The notes: generated by a model from the letters alone, not told the origin. Counted from the first letter of the stretch, positions 7,993 to 16,770 are shown. The stretch: DNA of 64,000 nucleotides from Paenalkalicoccus suaedae (GCF_006965545.2 NZ_CP041372.2:3410001-3474000); one strand, 5' to 3'. Made by a program: numbers and translations.

Positions 7993-8055
7993 GGAGCTGT
8001 TCCTCGCGGAAACGGCTGGCATTTTGGCAACTTGATCTTGCTTCCTTTAGGTTAG

Positions 8056-8173
8056 TGTGTTTAGCTTCTCTTAGTTTTTAGCAAAGTGTGTTCACGTTCT
8101 CGAATAATGTGTTCAACTTCTCTCGCATTTCCGTCAAGTGCGTTCACGTTCGCATGTAATGCGTTCAACTTCC
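8056..8173. repeat. Alternating 31/21-bp array of the word TGTGTTCAACTTCT
   Basis: TG(T/C)GTT(C/T)A words start at 8056, 8087, 8108, 8139 and 8160: spacings 31, 21, 31 and 21 bp. It is followed by the junction box ATTGCCCAAGTGCCAGCCGA (8191-8213). A second copy lies at 16226. Confidence 0.9.
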
Positions 8174-8266
8174 ATTTATGGAGCCTCTCGATTGCCCAAG
8201 TGCCAGCCGACAAGCCCCCAAGTAAGGTGAATCTCGACTATTAAAGCATGCCATACTCTATGAACG

Positions 8267-8360
8267 GATAACCGAGTTGCATTTTGTGATAACTGCACCC
8301 TCTGAACGGATAACCTAGCCTTATTTTCGGATAACCTCCACCTTCGAACGGATTACCTCT
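8267..8360. repeat. 21-bp array of the word CGGATAACC (five units)
   Basis: GATAAC/GATTAC starts at 8267, 8288, 8309, 8330 and 8351, every interval exactly 21 bp. The array ends six bases before the IIC stop codon. It is related in word to the 18-unit array at 14703. Confidence 0.9.
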
Positions 8361-8365
8361 CGTCA

Positions 8366-9640
8366 TTAACTAAACAAATTCGCTAAAAGTCCGATTAGGA
8401 TTCCGATGACACCAAAGTCGGAGTCGCCGAACGTCGTATTCTCAAAGCCTAGTCCACCTAATACAGGCAGTAATAGGGCTGGAATGAAGCTGATAATGAC
8501 ACCGTTCGTAAATCCGCCAACGGCTGCACCAACTTTTCCTCCCATCGCATTACCAAACACGCCAGCTCCCGCTCCCGTGAAGAAGTGAGGCACAAGCCCT
8601 GGGATAATGAGTGCGAGTGAGAAGATGCCAAGGAAGAACATGCTGATCACACCGCCGATAAAGCTACAGAGGAAACCGATGATAACCGCTGTTGGAGCAT
8701 AAGGGAAAATAATCGGTACATCAAGCGCAGGCTTAGCACCTGGCACAAGCTTTTCCGCGATCCCGCGGAAGGCTGGAACGATCTCCGCTAAGATCATGCG
8801 AACACCAGCCATGATGATGCTAAAACCTGCAGCAAACGTGATCCCTTGCATCAGACCAAACATGATATAGTTTTGATCGCCAGCGTAAGGCGCAACGACG
8901 TCTGGACCTGCAACAAGAACAAGAATTAAGAACATCACAACCATCGTTAATGCTGTTGCGATCAAGGAGTCGCGCAAGAAGGACCACTGCTCAGGAATCT
9001 TAATGTCCTCCGCTGACTTCTTTTCGTCACCAACATACTTACTTACAAGCCCTGCTGATACGTAGCCAATTGTGCCAAAGTGACCGAGCGCGATCTCATC
9101 GCCACCAGTTACTTTGCGCATGAATGGTTGCGCAATCGCAGGCATGATGACCATCACGGCTCCTAAAATAACAGATCCAGTCACAACGAGTGTTACTCCA
9201 GTCATGCCAGATGAGCCTAATACGGCGGATAAAAGTGCTGCCATAAAGAAGGCATGATGCCCTGTTAAAAAGATGTATTTAAATGGCGTAAAGCGAGCAA
9301 ATAAAATATTCGCAATAAAACCAAATCCCATAATGAGCGCTGTCTCGGTCCCGAGCGTCTGTTGCGCGAGCGCGACGATTGCCTCATTGTTTGGAATAAC
9401 CCCTTGAATGCTAAACCGATCCTGAATAATACCGCCTAATGAATCGAGAGAGCCAATAATAACGGTGGCTCCGGCCCCTAAGATAACAAAGCCAATGATA
9501 CTTTTTGCTGTGCCAGAAAATACTTTAGCAAACTTCGCACGTTGTAACACGAGCCCTGTTAAAACAATTAGACCTACTAACACTTCTGGCAAGCTTAGTA
9601 TCTCATTCATTAGGAATTCGAAAAAACCCATTGCTGTCAT
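8366..9640 (-). CDS. PTS system IIC component, ascorbate/UlaA (SgaT) type
   Basis: This 424-residue polytopic membrane protein (about 10-12 helices) is the sugar-translocating subunit of a phosphotransferase system. The family hallmarks are FTPFKYIFLTGHHAFFMA, the HFGTIGY loop, and the Gly/Ala-rich GAGAGVFGNAMGGKVGAA. UlaA-family subunits import L-ascorbate or related compounds. It is the last gene of an operon with IIB, IIA and a PRD regulator. GAGGGGG lies directly before ATG 9640; an in-frame ATG at 9631 has wider spacing and may be the real start. No ascorbate catabolism genes (ulaDEF) are nearby, so the substrate is uncertain. Confidence 0.92.
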   Translation of the reverse strand: MTAMGFFEFLMNEILSLPEVLVGLIVLTGLVLQRAKFAKVFSGTAKSIIGFVILGAGATVIIGSLDSLGGIIQDRFSIQGVIPNNEAIVALAQQTLGTETALIMGFGFIANILFARFTPFKYIFLTGHHAFFMAALLSAVLGSSGMTGVTLVVTGSVILGAVMVIMPAIAQPFMRKVTGGDEIALGHFGTIGYVSAGLVSKYVGDEKKSAEDIKIPEQWSFLRDSLIATALTMVVMFLILVLVAGPDVVAPYAGDQNYIMFGLMQGITFAAGFSIIMAGVRMILAEIVPAFRGIAEKLVPGAKPALDVPIIFPYAPTAVIIGFLCSFIGGVISMFFLGIFSLALIIPGLVPHFFTGAGAGVFGNAMGGKVGAAVGGFTNGVIISFIPALLLPVLGGLGFENTTFGDSDFGVIGILIGLLANLFS

Positions 9641-9748
9641 ACCCCCTCAGGTAGATGTGTTATTCGTTTGGTTCCGTACGCAGATTGTGTGGTGAATGTG
9701 GTTTTTGCACCCTGCGTAAGCTTTCCTCTCCCTGCGTAAGCCCCACAC

Positions 9749-10021
9749 TTACTTCGACGCTAAATAGTCGTCGATTGCCTTGCCTACTTCGTCTTCACTT
9801 GCCATATTTAACACGGCACGTACTTCTGCTTGTCCGCCTTCGAGCTGAGAGGCAAATTCGTTATTTGTTAAAATTAAGTCACACGCGATGCTTCCTGCTG
9901 TACCAATATCCGTTGCATCTGTCTCCGCATCGATACCCTTCTTTTGAATGACCTTGTCCACCGTCATCTTCAGCATTAAACTTGATCCAAAACCCATTCC
10001 ACATACACATAAAATTTTCAT
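9749..10021 (-). CDS. PTS system IIB component, lactose/cellobiose-ascorbate (UlaB) type
   Basis: The 90-residue cytosolic protein opens with KILCVCGMGFGSS, the P-loop-like phosphocysteine site; Cys7 should accept phosphate from IIA. A Rossmann-like alternation follows with IACDLILTNNEFA. Length is typical for stand-alone IIB(Ula). It sits between IIA (32 bp upstream) and IIC (108 bp downstream), in the same operon. The 108-bp gap contains two direct CCTGCGTAAGC words but no gene. Confidence 0.92.
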   Translation of the reverse strand: MKILCVCGMGFGSSLMLKMTVDKVIQKKGIDAETDATDIGTAGSIACDLILTNNEFASQLEGGQAEVRAVLNMASEDEVGKAIDDYLASK

Positions 10022-10053
10022 CCTAATTTCCTCCTCGTTTTTTATCTGAATTT

Positions 10054-10509
10054 TTATTGAAAGCTCGCCACAATGCGAGATACTTCCTCTTGTGATGATG
10101 CCTTTGTTAAGTTTTGCAATGTCTTTTCATCCGAGAGCCAACCAGAAATCTTTTGGAGCATCGACAAATGTGACTCCGAGTCGACTGCCGCAAGACAAAT
10201 AAATAAGTTCGCTTCCTCCCCCGCTCCATTCGTTTTTGCCGGAAAAATCACAGGGTCTTTGAATACCGTTAACGAAAATCCTGCTTCATTCACCCCATTC
10301 TCTGGTCGTGCATGTGGCAGTGCCACCTTTGGTGCAATTAAAATATAAGGACCTAGCTCCTTAATGTTTGTAATCATGGCATCCACGTAGCTGTCTTTAA
10401 TAACGCCTTCTTGTAAAAGCGGAGCTGCGCTTATTTTAATCGCTTCTTGCCATGACATGGCAGAGTCTCTCCACTGGATTCGTTCTTCTTGTAAGACATA
10501 CTTACTCAT
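10054..10509 (-). CDS. PTS system IIA component, mannitol/fructose-ascorbate (UlaC) type
   Basis: The 151-residue cytosolic phosphocarrier contains the PTS_EIIA_2 active-site segment KVALPHARPENGV; His66 is the expected phosphorylation site, fed by HPr and passing phosphate to the IIB cysteine. The ATG at 10509 overlaps the stop of the regulator gene by four bases (ATGA), so the two are translationally coupled. Length and order match the IIA-IIB-IIC ula-type operons of Firmicutes. Confidence 0.92.
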   Translation of the reverse strand: MSKYVLQEERIQWRDSAMSWQEAIKISAAPLLQEGVIKDSYVDAMITNIKELGPYILIAPKVALPHARPENGVNEAGFSLTVFKDPVIFPAKTNGAGEEANLFICLAAVDSESHLSMLQKISGWLSDEKTLQNLTKASSQEEVSRIVASFQ

Positions 10510-12392
10510 CCGTTCTTCCCTCCTGATTGATAGTGTGCAACGTGAAGTAGCTCTTGCACGCGTTCTTCATTCATCATGAGCTGATATAAATACTGTAGTT
10601 GCGGTACGTGCGCCGTTTTATCCGGCGTCGCCATAAACAACACAGCTGTCGAATTGATTTTGTCTCCCTTTTGATAAGGAGTCTCTAAATGTACTAAGCT
10701 AAATCCTGCTTTCTCTACATGATCAGAATGCGTATGCATAAATAGTAGTCCTGGAATCAACTCGTACAAATATTCCTTCTCATACACGGTTTCTTGCAGG
10801 TCGCCTAAGAACTCCTTCGTCACAAACCCTTCTCGCTCCAACAGTGCGACCCCGGTTTGCATGATCGTCTCTAAATCCGTGCTCCCCGTTACCGCCACGC
10901 GCTCGTTTGGAATGAGTGCCGCGACTGATAAGGAGGCCTCTGTTTGATCAAGCGCAATGCTCTTTTTTGGCGTCTGTTGCATGAACTGATCAATTTTTTT
11001 GAGCTCTTCCTTCGACAGCACTGGCTTGACGATGACGTATGGATAGGAGCAATCGTGCAACGTGATCGTCGAGATGATAAAGTCCGGCCTGTCCCATCCT
11101 TCCATCTCCTTTAAATCCGAGACCCCGAGCGTTTCCTTGACCTCTATTTGAGGAAAATGCTTCATAAGTGTCACCTTGAGCAGTCTACTTGCTGCAATTC
11201 CGTTTGGACAAACCACCCAGATTTGATGTCGTTCGTTCTCATACGAGGACTTCTCGTAGATTGCCGCAAAGCCAATGATTAATGGAATCAGACTATCTAG
11301 TCGGACACGCTTATCCACGATGATCTCTTCCGTCATCACTTCCCACACGTGAGCAACAATAAAGGGGTACTGTTCCTCCACTTTTTTCTTTAAAGGATGT
11401 AGGTAGCTGATCGTATAGTCGGTGGCCGCCTTGCAGGCAAGCCAGTCGCCGTATATATTTTTACGTTGCTTGCGAGTAAGTCCTGTAAGCCCAAGCCGTG
11501 TACTAATTTTTTCGCAAAAAAGCTCGAAGGGTTGGTCGTCAGGTAGCTTTTGCTCCTGGATAAACCCTGATAAACTGCCGCGCGCCGAGAGGTAGGTGTA
11601 AGCAAAGGCAACCTCCTCCGCACGCACGTCTAGTGAGGCGAGCTCGCTCAGCTCCTCCCACACCTCGCAAAACCACGGTGGCGGAATCTGGAGCTCCCGC
11701 TCTGGCTCGATCCAATTATCCGTGCGACTGCGCTGCACATGTAGAATCCACACACGAAAGTAGGAAACGTGATTAACGGCATGAGCCGCTTTTTGCTCAA
11801 GAATCTCGTAGGATGTATCAATGTCCTTCATCGTTAAGTCCGCCCAATTGAGGTTAATGACCGGATTCACCGTGTCCCACATGTCACCAAGCTGCTCCAT
11901 GACGCTCAGTAGCGCAAGGCGCTTATCAAATTCTGAACCCGTTAGTATAAAGCCTTTGCGACCTCGCTCAAGCTCAAGGTGAAAGGCATTGCACCACTTC
12001 TCTACTTGCTCCATCTGTTGCAACACAGTCCCTTTACTAACATCAAGCTCTTCTGCGATTGTTTTAAGGCTCTGCCAATCATGTTGAATCAGGAGCTCAT
12101 GGATGGTGATTAACACTCTCTCCTCAAATCCAACCGAACGCCCTAAAAAGGTAATCGCCTCTAACGCTTCTCGTACATCCTCCGGTTGAGGATCCTTCGC
12201 TAACTCCCACATGCCTTTCCCCTGCACATGCTCGAGGTGTATATCATAATCGCGAAGCCAGTCAGCCACTTTTGCCAAGTCATACCGTAATGTCCTTTCC
12301 CCGACTTGAAACAATTGTTCAAGCTCCTTTAGCTTCATGTGACTGTTACCGCTTACAACCATTTGTATAAGCTGTCTCCTTCGTTCGTTCAC
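10506..12392 (-). CDS. PRD-containing PTS transcriptional activator (BglG/MtlR/LicR type)
   Basis: The 628-residue regulator has an N-terminal HTH pair (KLKELEQLFQVGERTLRYDL, then SLKTIAEELDVSKGTVLQQM), two PRD-like helical regions (about 165-385), an EIIB-like domain (about 395-480, IWVVCPNGIAASRLL with a Cys) and a C-terminal EIIA_2 domain with LLFMHTHSDH. Such proteins activate their PTS operon depending on phosphorylation state. A GTG at 12392 is the best start: GAGGAGGTGA sits 5 bp upstream, whereas the ATG at 12467 lacks a site. The usual PRD histidines (in EI.YL.LH contexts) are not evident: the matching stretches read EVAFAYTYLSAR and IPLIIGFAAIYE. It heads the operon and divides from a divergent gene at 12617. 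Confidence 0.88.
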   Translation of the reverse strand: MNERRRQLIQMVVSGNSHMKLKELEQLFQVGERTLRYDLAKVADWLRDYDIHLEHVQGKGMWELAKDPQPEDVREALEAITFLGRSVGFEERVLITIHELLIQHDWQSLKTIAEELDVSKGTVLQQMEQVEKWCNAFHLELERGRKGFILTGSEFDKRLALLSVMEQLGDMWDTVNPVINLNWADLTMKDIDTSYEILEQKAAHAVNHVSYFRVWILHVQRSRTDNWIEPERELQIPPPWFCEVWEELSELASLDVRAEEVAFAYTYLSARGSLSGFIQEQKLPDDQPFELFCEKISTRLGLTGLTRKQRKNIYGDWLACKAATDYTISYLHPLKKKVEEQYPFIVAHVWEVMTEEIIVDKRVRLDSLIPLIIGFAAIYEKSSYENERHQIWVVCPNGIAASRLLKVTLMKHFPQIEVKETLGVSDLKEMEGWDRPDFIISTITLHDCSYPYVIVKPVLSKEELKKIDQFMQQTPKKSIALDQTEASLSVAALIPNERVAVTGSTDLETIMQTGVALLEREGFVTKEFLGDLQETVYEKEYLYELIPGLLFMHTHSDHVEKAGFSLVHLETPYQKGDKINSTAVLFMATPDKTAHVPQLQYLYQLMMNEERVQELLHVAHYQSGGKNG

Positions 12393-12616
12393 GCTGCTCA
12401 CCTCCTCGTTACAAACAGTATAGCCTGCATGCAACATAAATTGAATACGCTTACATTCTGACTTCATTCAATAATCGTTGAAGGAAATTAAATGGGGCTG
12501 TATGTGATTACCCCACACTTGCCTCACACTCATATACGTATGGTACAGTGAATATATCTAACAATGCGCGGACTGACCGCATTTTCTATCCCAAAATAGC
12601 TTGAGGAGGTACGCCC

Positions 12617-13342
12617 ATGTTTGACTACGTCGAGCGCATTAGCGCCATCTTGCGCGAGCCGTTCATGAACGCCGCACTCGCGTTCGAGTCCACGCCGATC
12701 GTGTTCGCGTTCGTGCTTGGCATCGTCGGCGCGCTCGCCCCGTGCCAGTTCTCCGGCAACCTCAGCGCCATCACGCTGTATGGATCGCGGAGCCTGCGCG
12801 AAGGCATCTCGTGGCCCGAGACCTTTTTTTATACGCTTGGTAAAATCGTGGCGTTCACCGGTTTAGGGGCGCTTGTCTGGCTAATCGGCCAAGAATTTCA
12901 ACGAGAATTAACGCCCTATTTCCCATGGCTAAGACGAATTGTCGGGCCAACTCTGATCATCATGGGCCTCTATATGATTGGGGCATTTAGACTGACGCAG
13001 ACAGTATCGTTGTGGAGGCAGCGGACGGAGAGGATCAAGGGGAAGGGCGGCGCATTTATGCTTGGCTTTAGTTTTTCGCTAGCATTTTGTCCAACGATGT
13101 TTATCCTGTTCTTTGGTCTGCTCATGCCGCTCACGTTCACGAGCTCCGTAGGCGGGGCATTACCAGCAGTCTTCGCCGTTGGCACGGCGCTACCGTTTTT
13201 ATTTATAATAGGCTCGATCTGGTTTTTAGGCGCAGGCAGCGCGCTCGTAAAGAAGGGTCGTCGCGTTGGAAGGTACGTGCAATATGTGGCTGGTGCGGTG
13301 TTAATCGTGATCGGGGTCTTGGATATCGTGACGTTTTGGTAG
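12617..13342 (+). CDS. CcdA/DsbD-like (UreH_2 type) six-TM membrane protein
   Basis: The 241-residue protein has about six helices arranged as an internal repeat, each half starting near a Cys-Pro or Pro-Cys: ALAPCQFSGNL and SLAFCPTMFI. These are the membrane cysteines used by CcdA/ScsB-type proteins to move electrons across the membrane; related UreH_2 members are linked to cytochrome c maturation or metal homeostasis. GGAGG lies 8 bp before ATG 12617. The first 60 codons are markedly GC-rich. It is monocistronic and ends at a strong terminator. The partner thiol-disulfide protein is not in the window. Confidence 0.8.
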   Translation: MFDYVERISAILREPFMNAALAFESTPIVFAFVLGIVGALAPCQFSGNLSAITLYGSRSLREGISWPETFFYTLGKIVAFTGLGALVWLIGQEFQRELTPYFPWLRRIVGPTLIIMGLYMIGAFRLTQTVSLWRQRTERIKGKGGAFMLGFSFSLAFCPTMFILFFGLLMPLTFTSSVGGALPAVFAVGTALPFLFIIGSIWFLGAGSALVKKGRRVGRYVQYVAGAVLIVIGVLDIVTFW

Positions 13343-13395
13343 GTGGGTTGCTGTTACGTCTTACTTATATATTAAACCGTTTTTATTCATAAAGA

Positions 13396-13431
13396 AAAGC
13401 ACCTGTCTAAAAGTTATTAGACAGGTGCTTT
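13396..13431 (+). terminator. Terminator of the CcdA-like gene
   Basis: AAAGCACCTGTCTAA pairs perfectly with TTAGACAGGTGCTTT around a six-base loop. Confidence 0.85.
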
Positions 13432-13513
13432 AACGATAAACTTAGGTGAAGTAAGACCCCACCCTTACAAACCGGGCGAACCGATTTTTTCCTTAGATAG
13501 AATTATACATATC

Positions 13514-14455
13514 TTATCTAATATAGTCAATTATCTTCTTGAAGTACTTATATACTGCAATTAATGAGTCTTGATTATCATATGCTCCCTCTAGCTTTTT
13601 CGTGCGTTCTAAAAGTTCTTGGAGATCTTTGTAACGAGCATTTTTAATGCCTGCACTATCAATGTAAGTATAGTGAATGTAAATTAGTGCCGTTAAATCA
13701 TGAATTTTTCTGTTAGTGAGCCTTTTAATTCTAGCACTTTTAGATAAGCCCTCTAATTTTTTAGCAAAGTTAGTAATTGGTTTGATTATAAGCGTGGGTT
13801 CAATTTGTTTCATTTGAGTAATATCCATTAAAATAGGGCTGTTATGTGCCGCAGTATTTCGGATATTCTTTGCATACCGAAGGACCTCTTGAATCTCCTT
13901 ATAAGCACGAGGCTCCTTTTTACGTTTGTAATAATATTCAACAAATTTCACAAGTGCTCCAAAAGTCATCACTTCAAACAAAACCCAAATTGGTGCATCG
14001 TTATGGTGCTTATTATATAACCCATAATTATAGTGGCTTTTTTTATTGAGTGCTTTCATATAATCATTTAGGGAACTATTATCCTTTTTTAAATAGTCCT
14101 TTACAATACTATACCCATCCTCTGATGGATCATTCGTAATATCTGCAAGTATTTTTGTTTTAATTTTATGTTCAATATCTAAACACATTTGTAATACTAA
14201 ATAACGTAATCTCATATCGATAGTTGCTAAATCCTGCAATAATTTAAAGTCCAAATTAACGTATTTATCATGTTTATTTTTTTCGAAATTTTTGCGATAT
14301 GCCGTGATTTTGTAAAAGTAATTGGAGGTTTCTAAAATCTCTTTTGCATCTTCTTTAGAAATCAGATTAAACTTTACATTTTTATATTCAAGATGTTGAA
14401 TCATCTCATCAAAACTAAGTTTCCTTTTTGGTACTTTTTCAGTGCCATTAGTCAA
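13514..14455 (-). CDS. Abi family protein (Abi_2; AbiD/AbiF-like abortive infection)
   Basis: The protein of about 313 residues matches Abi_2 phage-resistance proteins: an N-terminal PKRKLSFDEMIQHLE, then SNYFYKITAYRKNF, and the HEPN-type Rx4H motif RNTAAH. Such proteins are thought to act as RNases or RNA-binding toxins that abort phage infection. The gene is AT-rich compared with its neighbours, a sign of transfer. GAGGGGG lies six bases before a TTG at 14455, which I prefer; an ATG at 14470 without a good site is the alternative. It stands alone; no antitoxin or modification gene adjoins it. Its mechanism here is inferred. Confidence 0.88.
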   Translation of the reverse strand: MTNGTEKVPKRKLSFDEMIQHLEYKNVKFNLISKEDAKEILETSNYFYKITAYRKNFEKNKHDKYVNLDFKLLQDLATIDMRLRYLVLQMCLDIEHKIKTKILADITNDPSEDGYSIVKDYLKKDNSSLNDYMKALNKKSHYNYGLYNKHHNDAPIWVLFEVMTFGALVKFVEYYYKRKKEPRAYKEIQEVLRYAKNIRNTAAHNSPILMDITQMKQIEPTLIIKPITNFAKKLEGLSKSARIKRLTNRKIHDLTALIYIHYTYIDSAGIKNARYKDLQELLERTKKLEGAYDNQDSLIAVYKYFKKIIDYIR

Positions 14456-14702
14456 TGTGATCCCCCTCATTCATTCTCTTAATAAACACCTTACCGACTA
14501 AAAATTCATATGTAAAGAGAATGAAGACATATTAAGAGGACTTTCTAGCCATACTGAGAAGGAAGTATGTACAAACTCCGCCTATACAATACTAAGACCT
14601 CTCTAATTGCCCAACTGCCAGCCGACAACTTCCCTCGTGATGACTATATGTATGAAGAAATTCTATCCTACTCTAGATTTGATTTATCTGGCTCCGTTTC
14701 CG

Positions 14703-15075
14703 GATAATGCCCCTCCGTTTTCGGATAATCGCTCCTCCTTTCCAGATAATGTTCCCCCACTTTCGAATAATCGCACTCTCTTTTCGGATAATGTTCCTCC
14801 ACTTTCGGATAATCGCACCCTCTTTCCGGATAATGTCTCTCCACTTTCGGATAATCGCACTTCCTTTCCGGATAATGTTCCCGCATTTTCGGATAATCGC
14901 ACTCTCTTTTCGGATAATGTTCCTCCGTTTTCGGGTAATCGCACTTCCTTTTCGGATAATGTTCCTCCATTTTCGGATAATCGCACTCTCTTTCCGGTTA
15001 ATGTTCCTCGGCTTTCGGATAATCGCAACTCCTTTCCGGTTAATGTTCCTCCGTTTCCGGATAATCGCACCCACC
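14703..15075. repeat. 21-bp array CGGATAAT, 18 units in perfect register
   Basis: GATAAT (or TTAAT/GTAAT variants) recurs every 21 bp from 14703 to 15060 with no slippage. Units alternate between a GTTCCTCC-type and a CGCACTCTC-type tail, giving a 42-bp super-period. A junction box (ATTGCCCAACTGCCAGCC, 14606-14623) precedes it. All forward frames and most reverse frames are open because 21 is a multiple of three; no ribosome binding site or single favoured frame supports coding. Confidence 0.9.
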
Positions 15076-15080
15076 CCATC

Positions 15081-15119
15081 AAAAAAAACGCCCCACCCCC
15101 ATCAGGAGGAAGAGCGTTC
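15081..15119 (-). terminator. Terminator of the stalk-domain gene
   Basis: On the minus strand AACGCTCTTCCTCC pairs imperfectly with GGGGGTGGGGCGTT and is followed by eight T. Confidence 0.75.
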
Positions 15120-15138
15120 TCATCATCATTACTTATGA

Positions 15139-15960
15139 TTAGTTTGCTGGGTACAGCATTGCTGCGCGGTCTTCTGTAACCATATACACTTCTGTCATGT
15201 AGTCGTCTACGAAGAAGAAGCTTGAGCCATTAACAGCGCGGCCCTTTGTTAAACTAAGTGGCGTTTTAAATCTCAAGCTTTCCATCGTGTTATAACCAGT
15301 CTCTTCGAATCCGATATCAAAATCGAAGTCATCATAATAATCACTGTATCCTAAAAACTCAAGCTCATTTAATCGGAATGTATCAGCTGGAATGATTTGC
15401 ATCACATACTGCTCAATGTCGCTATCACCGGAATAAAGCTTCGGCTCTCTTACCGTAACCTGCATGCCGTCATTGAAGTTTGTCACGTGCAGACCATTTC
15501 TTACATATTGATTCACCACTTCCACGTTTCCTCGGCGAGTAATATTAGCGGTCTTAGTCGCCTGCGTCCAGTGCACGCTTGCGCCTAGGGATTCACCGAT
15601 GAAGCGAAGTGGTACAACTGTGCGATTGCTCTTCGTCACTGTCGGCGGTGCATCAAGTCTAACCGTCGTACCATTTATCGTCGCCGTAGACTTGCCTACG
15701 TGCAACACAATCTCATTCGGCCCCTTGCGACCGGTAATCTTCTTTGTCTTTGCATCATACGAAACTGTCGCGCCAAGTGACTCAAAAATACCACGCATTG
15801 GCACCAGTGTTCTGTTCTTAATAATCTGAGGCGGCTGATCATAGCGCTGAACCTGGTTATCAATCCTCACTGTCGCAGCCTCGGCCGCCGTGATATGTAA
15901 CCCAAAACTCAGCATGAACAACGTGAACATAGAAGCGAACAGAATAAAACGTTTTAACAT
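15139..15960 (-). CDS. Secreted stalk-domain protein (copper amine oxidase N-terminal domain), paralogue 1
   Basis: The 273-residue protein has a signal peptide (about 1-28, ending AAEAA) and then two repeats of the stalk domain: RTLVPMRGIFESLGATVSYD and RTVVPLRFIGESLGASVHW. This domain (Cu_amine_oxidN1) is common in Firmicute surface proteins and is not itself an oxidase. The C-terminal 110 residues form an unrecognised domain shared with the paralogue at 19799. GAAGGAG precedes ATG 15960. Likely cell-envelope or extracellular function; no catalytic residues are apparent. Confidence 0.88.
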   Translation of the reverse strand: MLKRFILFASMFTLFMLSFGLHITAAEAATVRIDNQVQRYDQPPQIIKNRTLVPMRGIFESLGATVSYDAKTKKITGRKGPNEIVLHVGKSTATINGTTVRLDAPPTVTKSNRTVVPLRFIGESLGASVHWTQATKTANITRRGNVEVVNQYVRNGLHVTNFNDGMQVTVREPKLYSGDSDIEQYVMQIIPADTFRLNELEFLGYSDYYDDFDFDIGFEETGYNTMESLRFKTPLSLTKGRAVNGSSFFFVDDYMTEVYMVTEDRAAMLYPAN

Positions 15961-16225
15961 AATACTATCTCCTTCAATATTTAGTTTTTACAGACATATA
16001 TTAGCACCTTATGCACACCTTGCATATACACTTTTAGACATTTTTACACATCGGGACAGAAAATAAGGCTAGCGCCTTAAAAAAAATTTTTTGCGACTAT
16101 CTATAATAGAATCATTGGATACTTGACGGTTTAATAAAAACACGAATGAACGCCTTCATGACGGTGTTTACGAGGGTTTTGAGAGGCTGGCATCTTGGCA
16201 ACTTAGTTTGTGCACGTCTAGTAAG

Positions 16226-16330
16226 TGTGTTCAACTTCTTGTCCCTTTTGGCAACATGCGTTCAGGTTTTCTTGCATAATCGCAACATGTGTTTACGTTC
16301 TTCCAACATGCGTTCAACTTCTCTCAAAGA
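16226..16330. repeat. 31/31/21-bp array of the word TGTGTTCAACTTCT, copy 2
   Basis: TG(T/C)GTT words start at 16226, 16257, 16288 and 16309 (spacings 31, 31 and 21 bp), each preceded by CAACA. It leads into a junction box, GATTGCCCAACTGCCAGCC (16337-16355). Confidence 0.88.
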
Positions 16331-16395
16331 TCCTCCGATTGCCCAACTGCCAGCCAATATAGCCCCTATGTAAAGCTGACCTTCGGCTCGTAGAG

Positions 16396-16512
16396 CATGT
16401 CGCTTCTCTGTGGTATCTCCAGATTGCGTGTCACTTCTCAAGAATTGCATGTCACTTCTGCCATTATCCAGCGGATTGCACGTCACTTCACCCGAATTGC
16501 ATGTCACTTCCT
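16396..16512. repeat. Alternating 31/21-bp array of the word CGTGTCACTTCT, copy 2
   Basis: Words start at 16396, 16427, 16448, 16479 and 16500: spacings 31, 21, 31 and 21 bp, the same as the copy at 7871 although the filler sequence differs. Confidence 0.9.
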
Positions 16513-16550
16513 CTAATCCTAGCACTCCCACCCGATTTTCTGTGCATAGC

Positions 16551-16583
16551 AAAAAGCAGCCGCTTGATGAAAGACGGCTGCTC
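16551..16583 (-). terminator. Terminator of the small two-TM gene
   Basis: AGCAGCCG pairs with CGGCTGCT over a 12-base loop; the minus-strand copy is followed by TTTTTGC. Confidence 0.7.
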
Positions 16584-16584
16584 G

Positions 16585-16770
16585 CTATTGGTTGGAGTCT
16601 CGCAATTTTTGATTGTTGACGACCATGAGAATTCCTAGTAGCACGAGGACCGGTAGGATAAATAGGATCGACCAGGCGCCGATTGTCGGAACGAGAAAGA
16701 CGAGGCCAATGGTGATTCCCGTGATCATGACGAGGAATACGTTCGGTTGGATGAGTGCTTTGACTGACAT
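16585..16770 (-). CDS. Small two-TM membrane protein of unknown function
   Basis: From ATG 16770 the product has 61 residues with two tightly packed helices (about 9-29 and 31-50) and a polar NNQKLRDSNQ tail. The frame is open up to ATG 16872, but that would add a non-membrane leader with no ribosome binding site. A good AGGAGGTGGAG occurs near 16850 without a suitably placed in-frame start, so the true start is uncertain. No family recognised. Confidence 0.5.
   Translation of the reverse strand: MSVKALIQPNVFLVMITGITIGLVFLVPTIGAWSILFILPVLVLLGILMVVNNQKLRDSNQ

Noticed and set aside
7871-8360. CRISPR array
   Set aside because: The repeated word is only about 10 bp, degenerate, with 21/31-bp steps and filler that is not unique spacer-like; there are no cas genes.
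14607-15179. Long open frames on both strands that could encode SDN/PDN repeat proteins
   Set aside because: They follow from a 21-bp DNA repeat free of stop codons in several frames; no ribosome binding site, no preferred frame, and the same period exists elsewhere with non-coding words.
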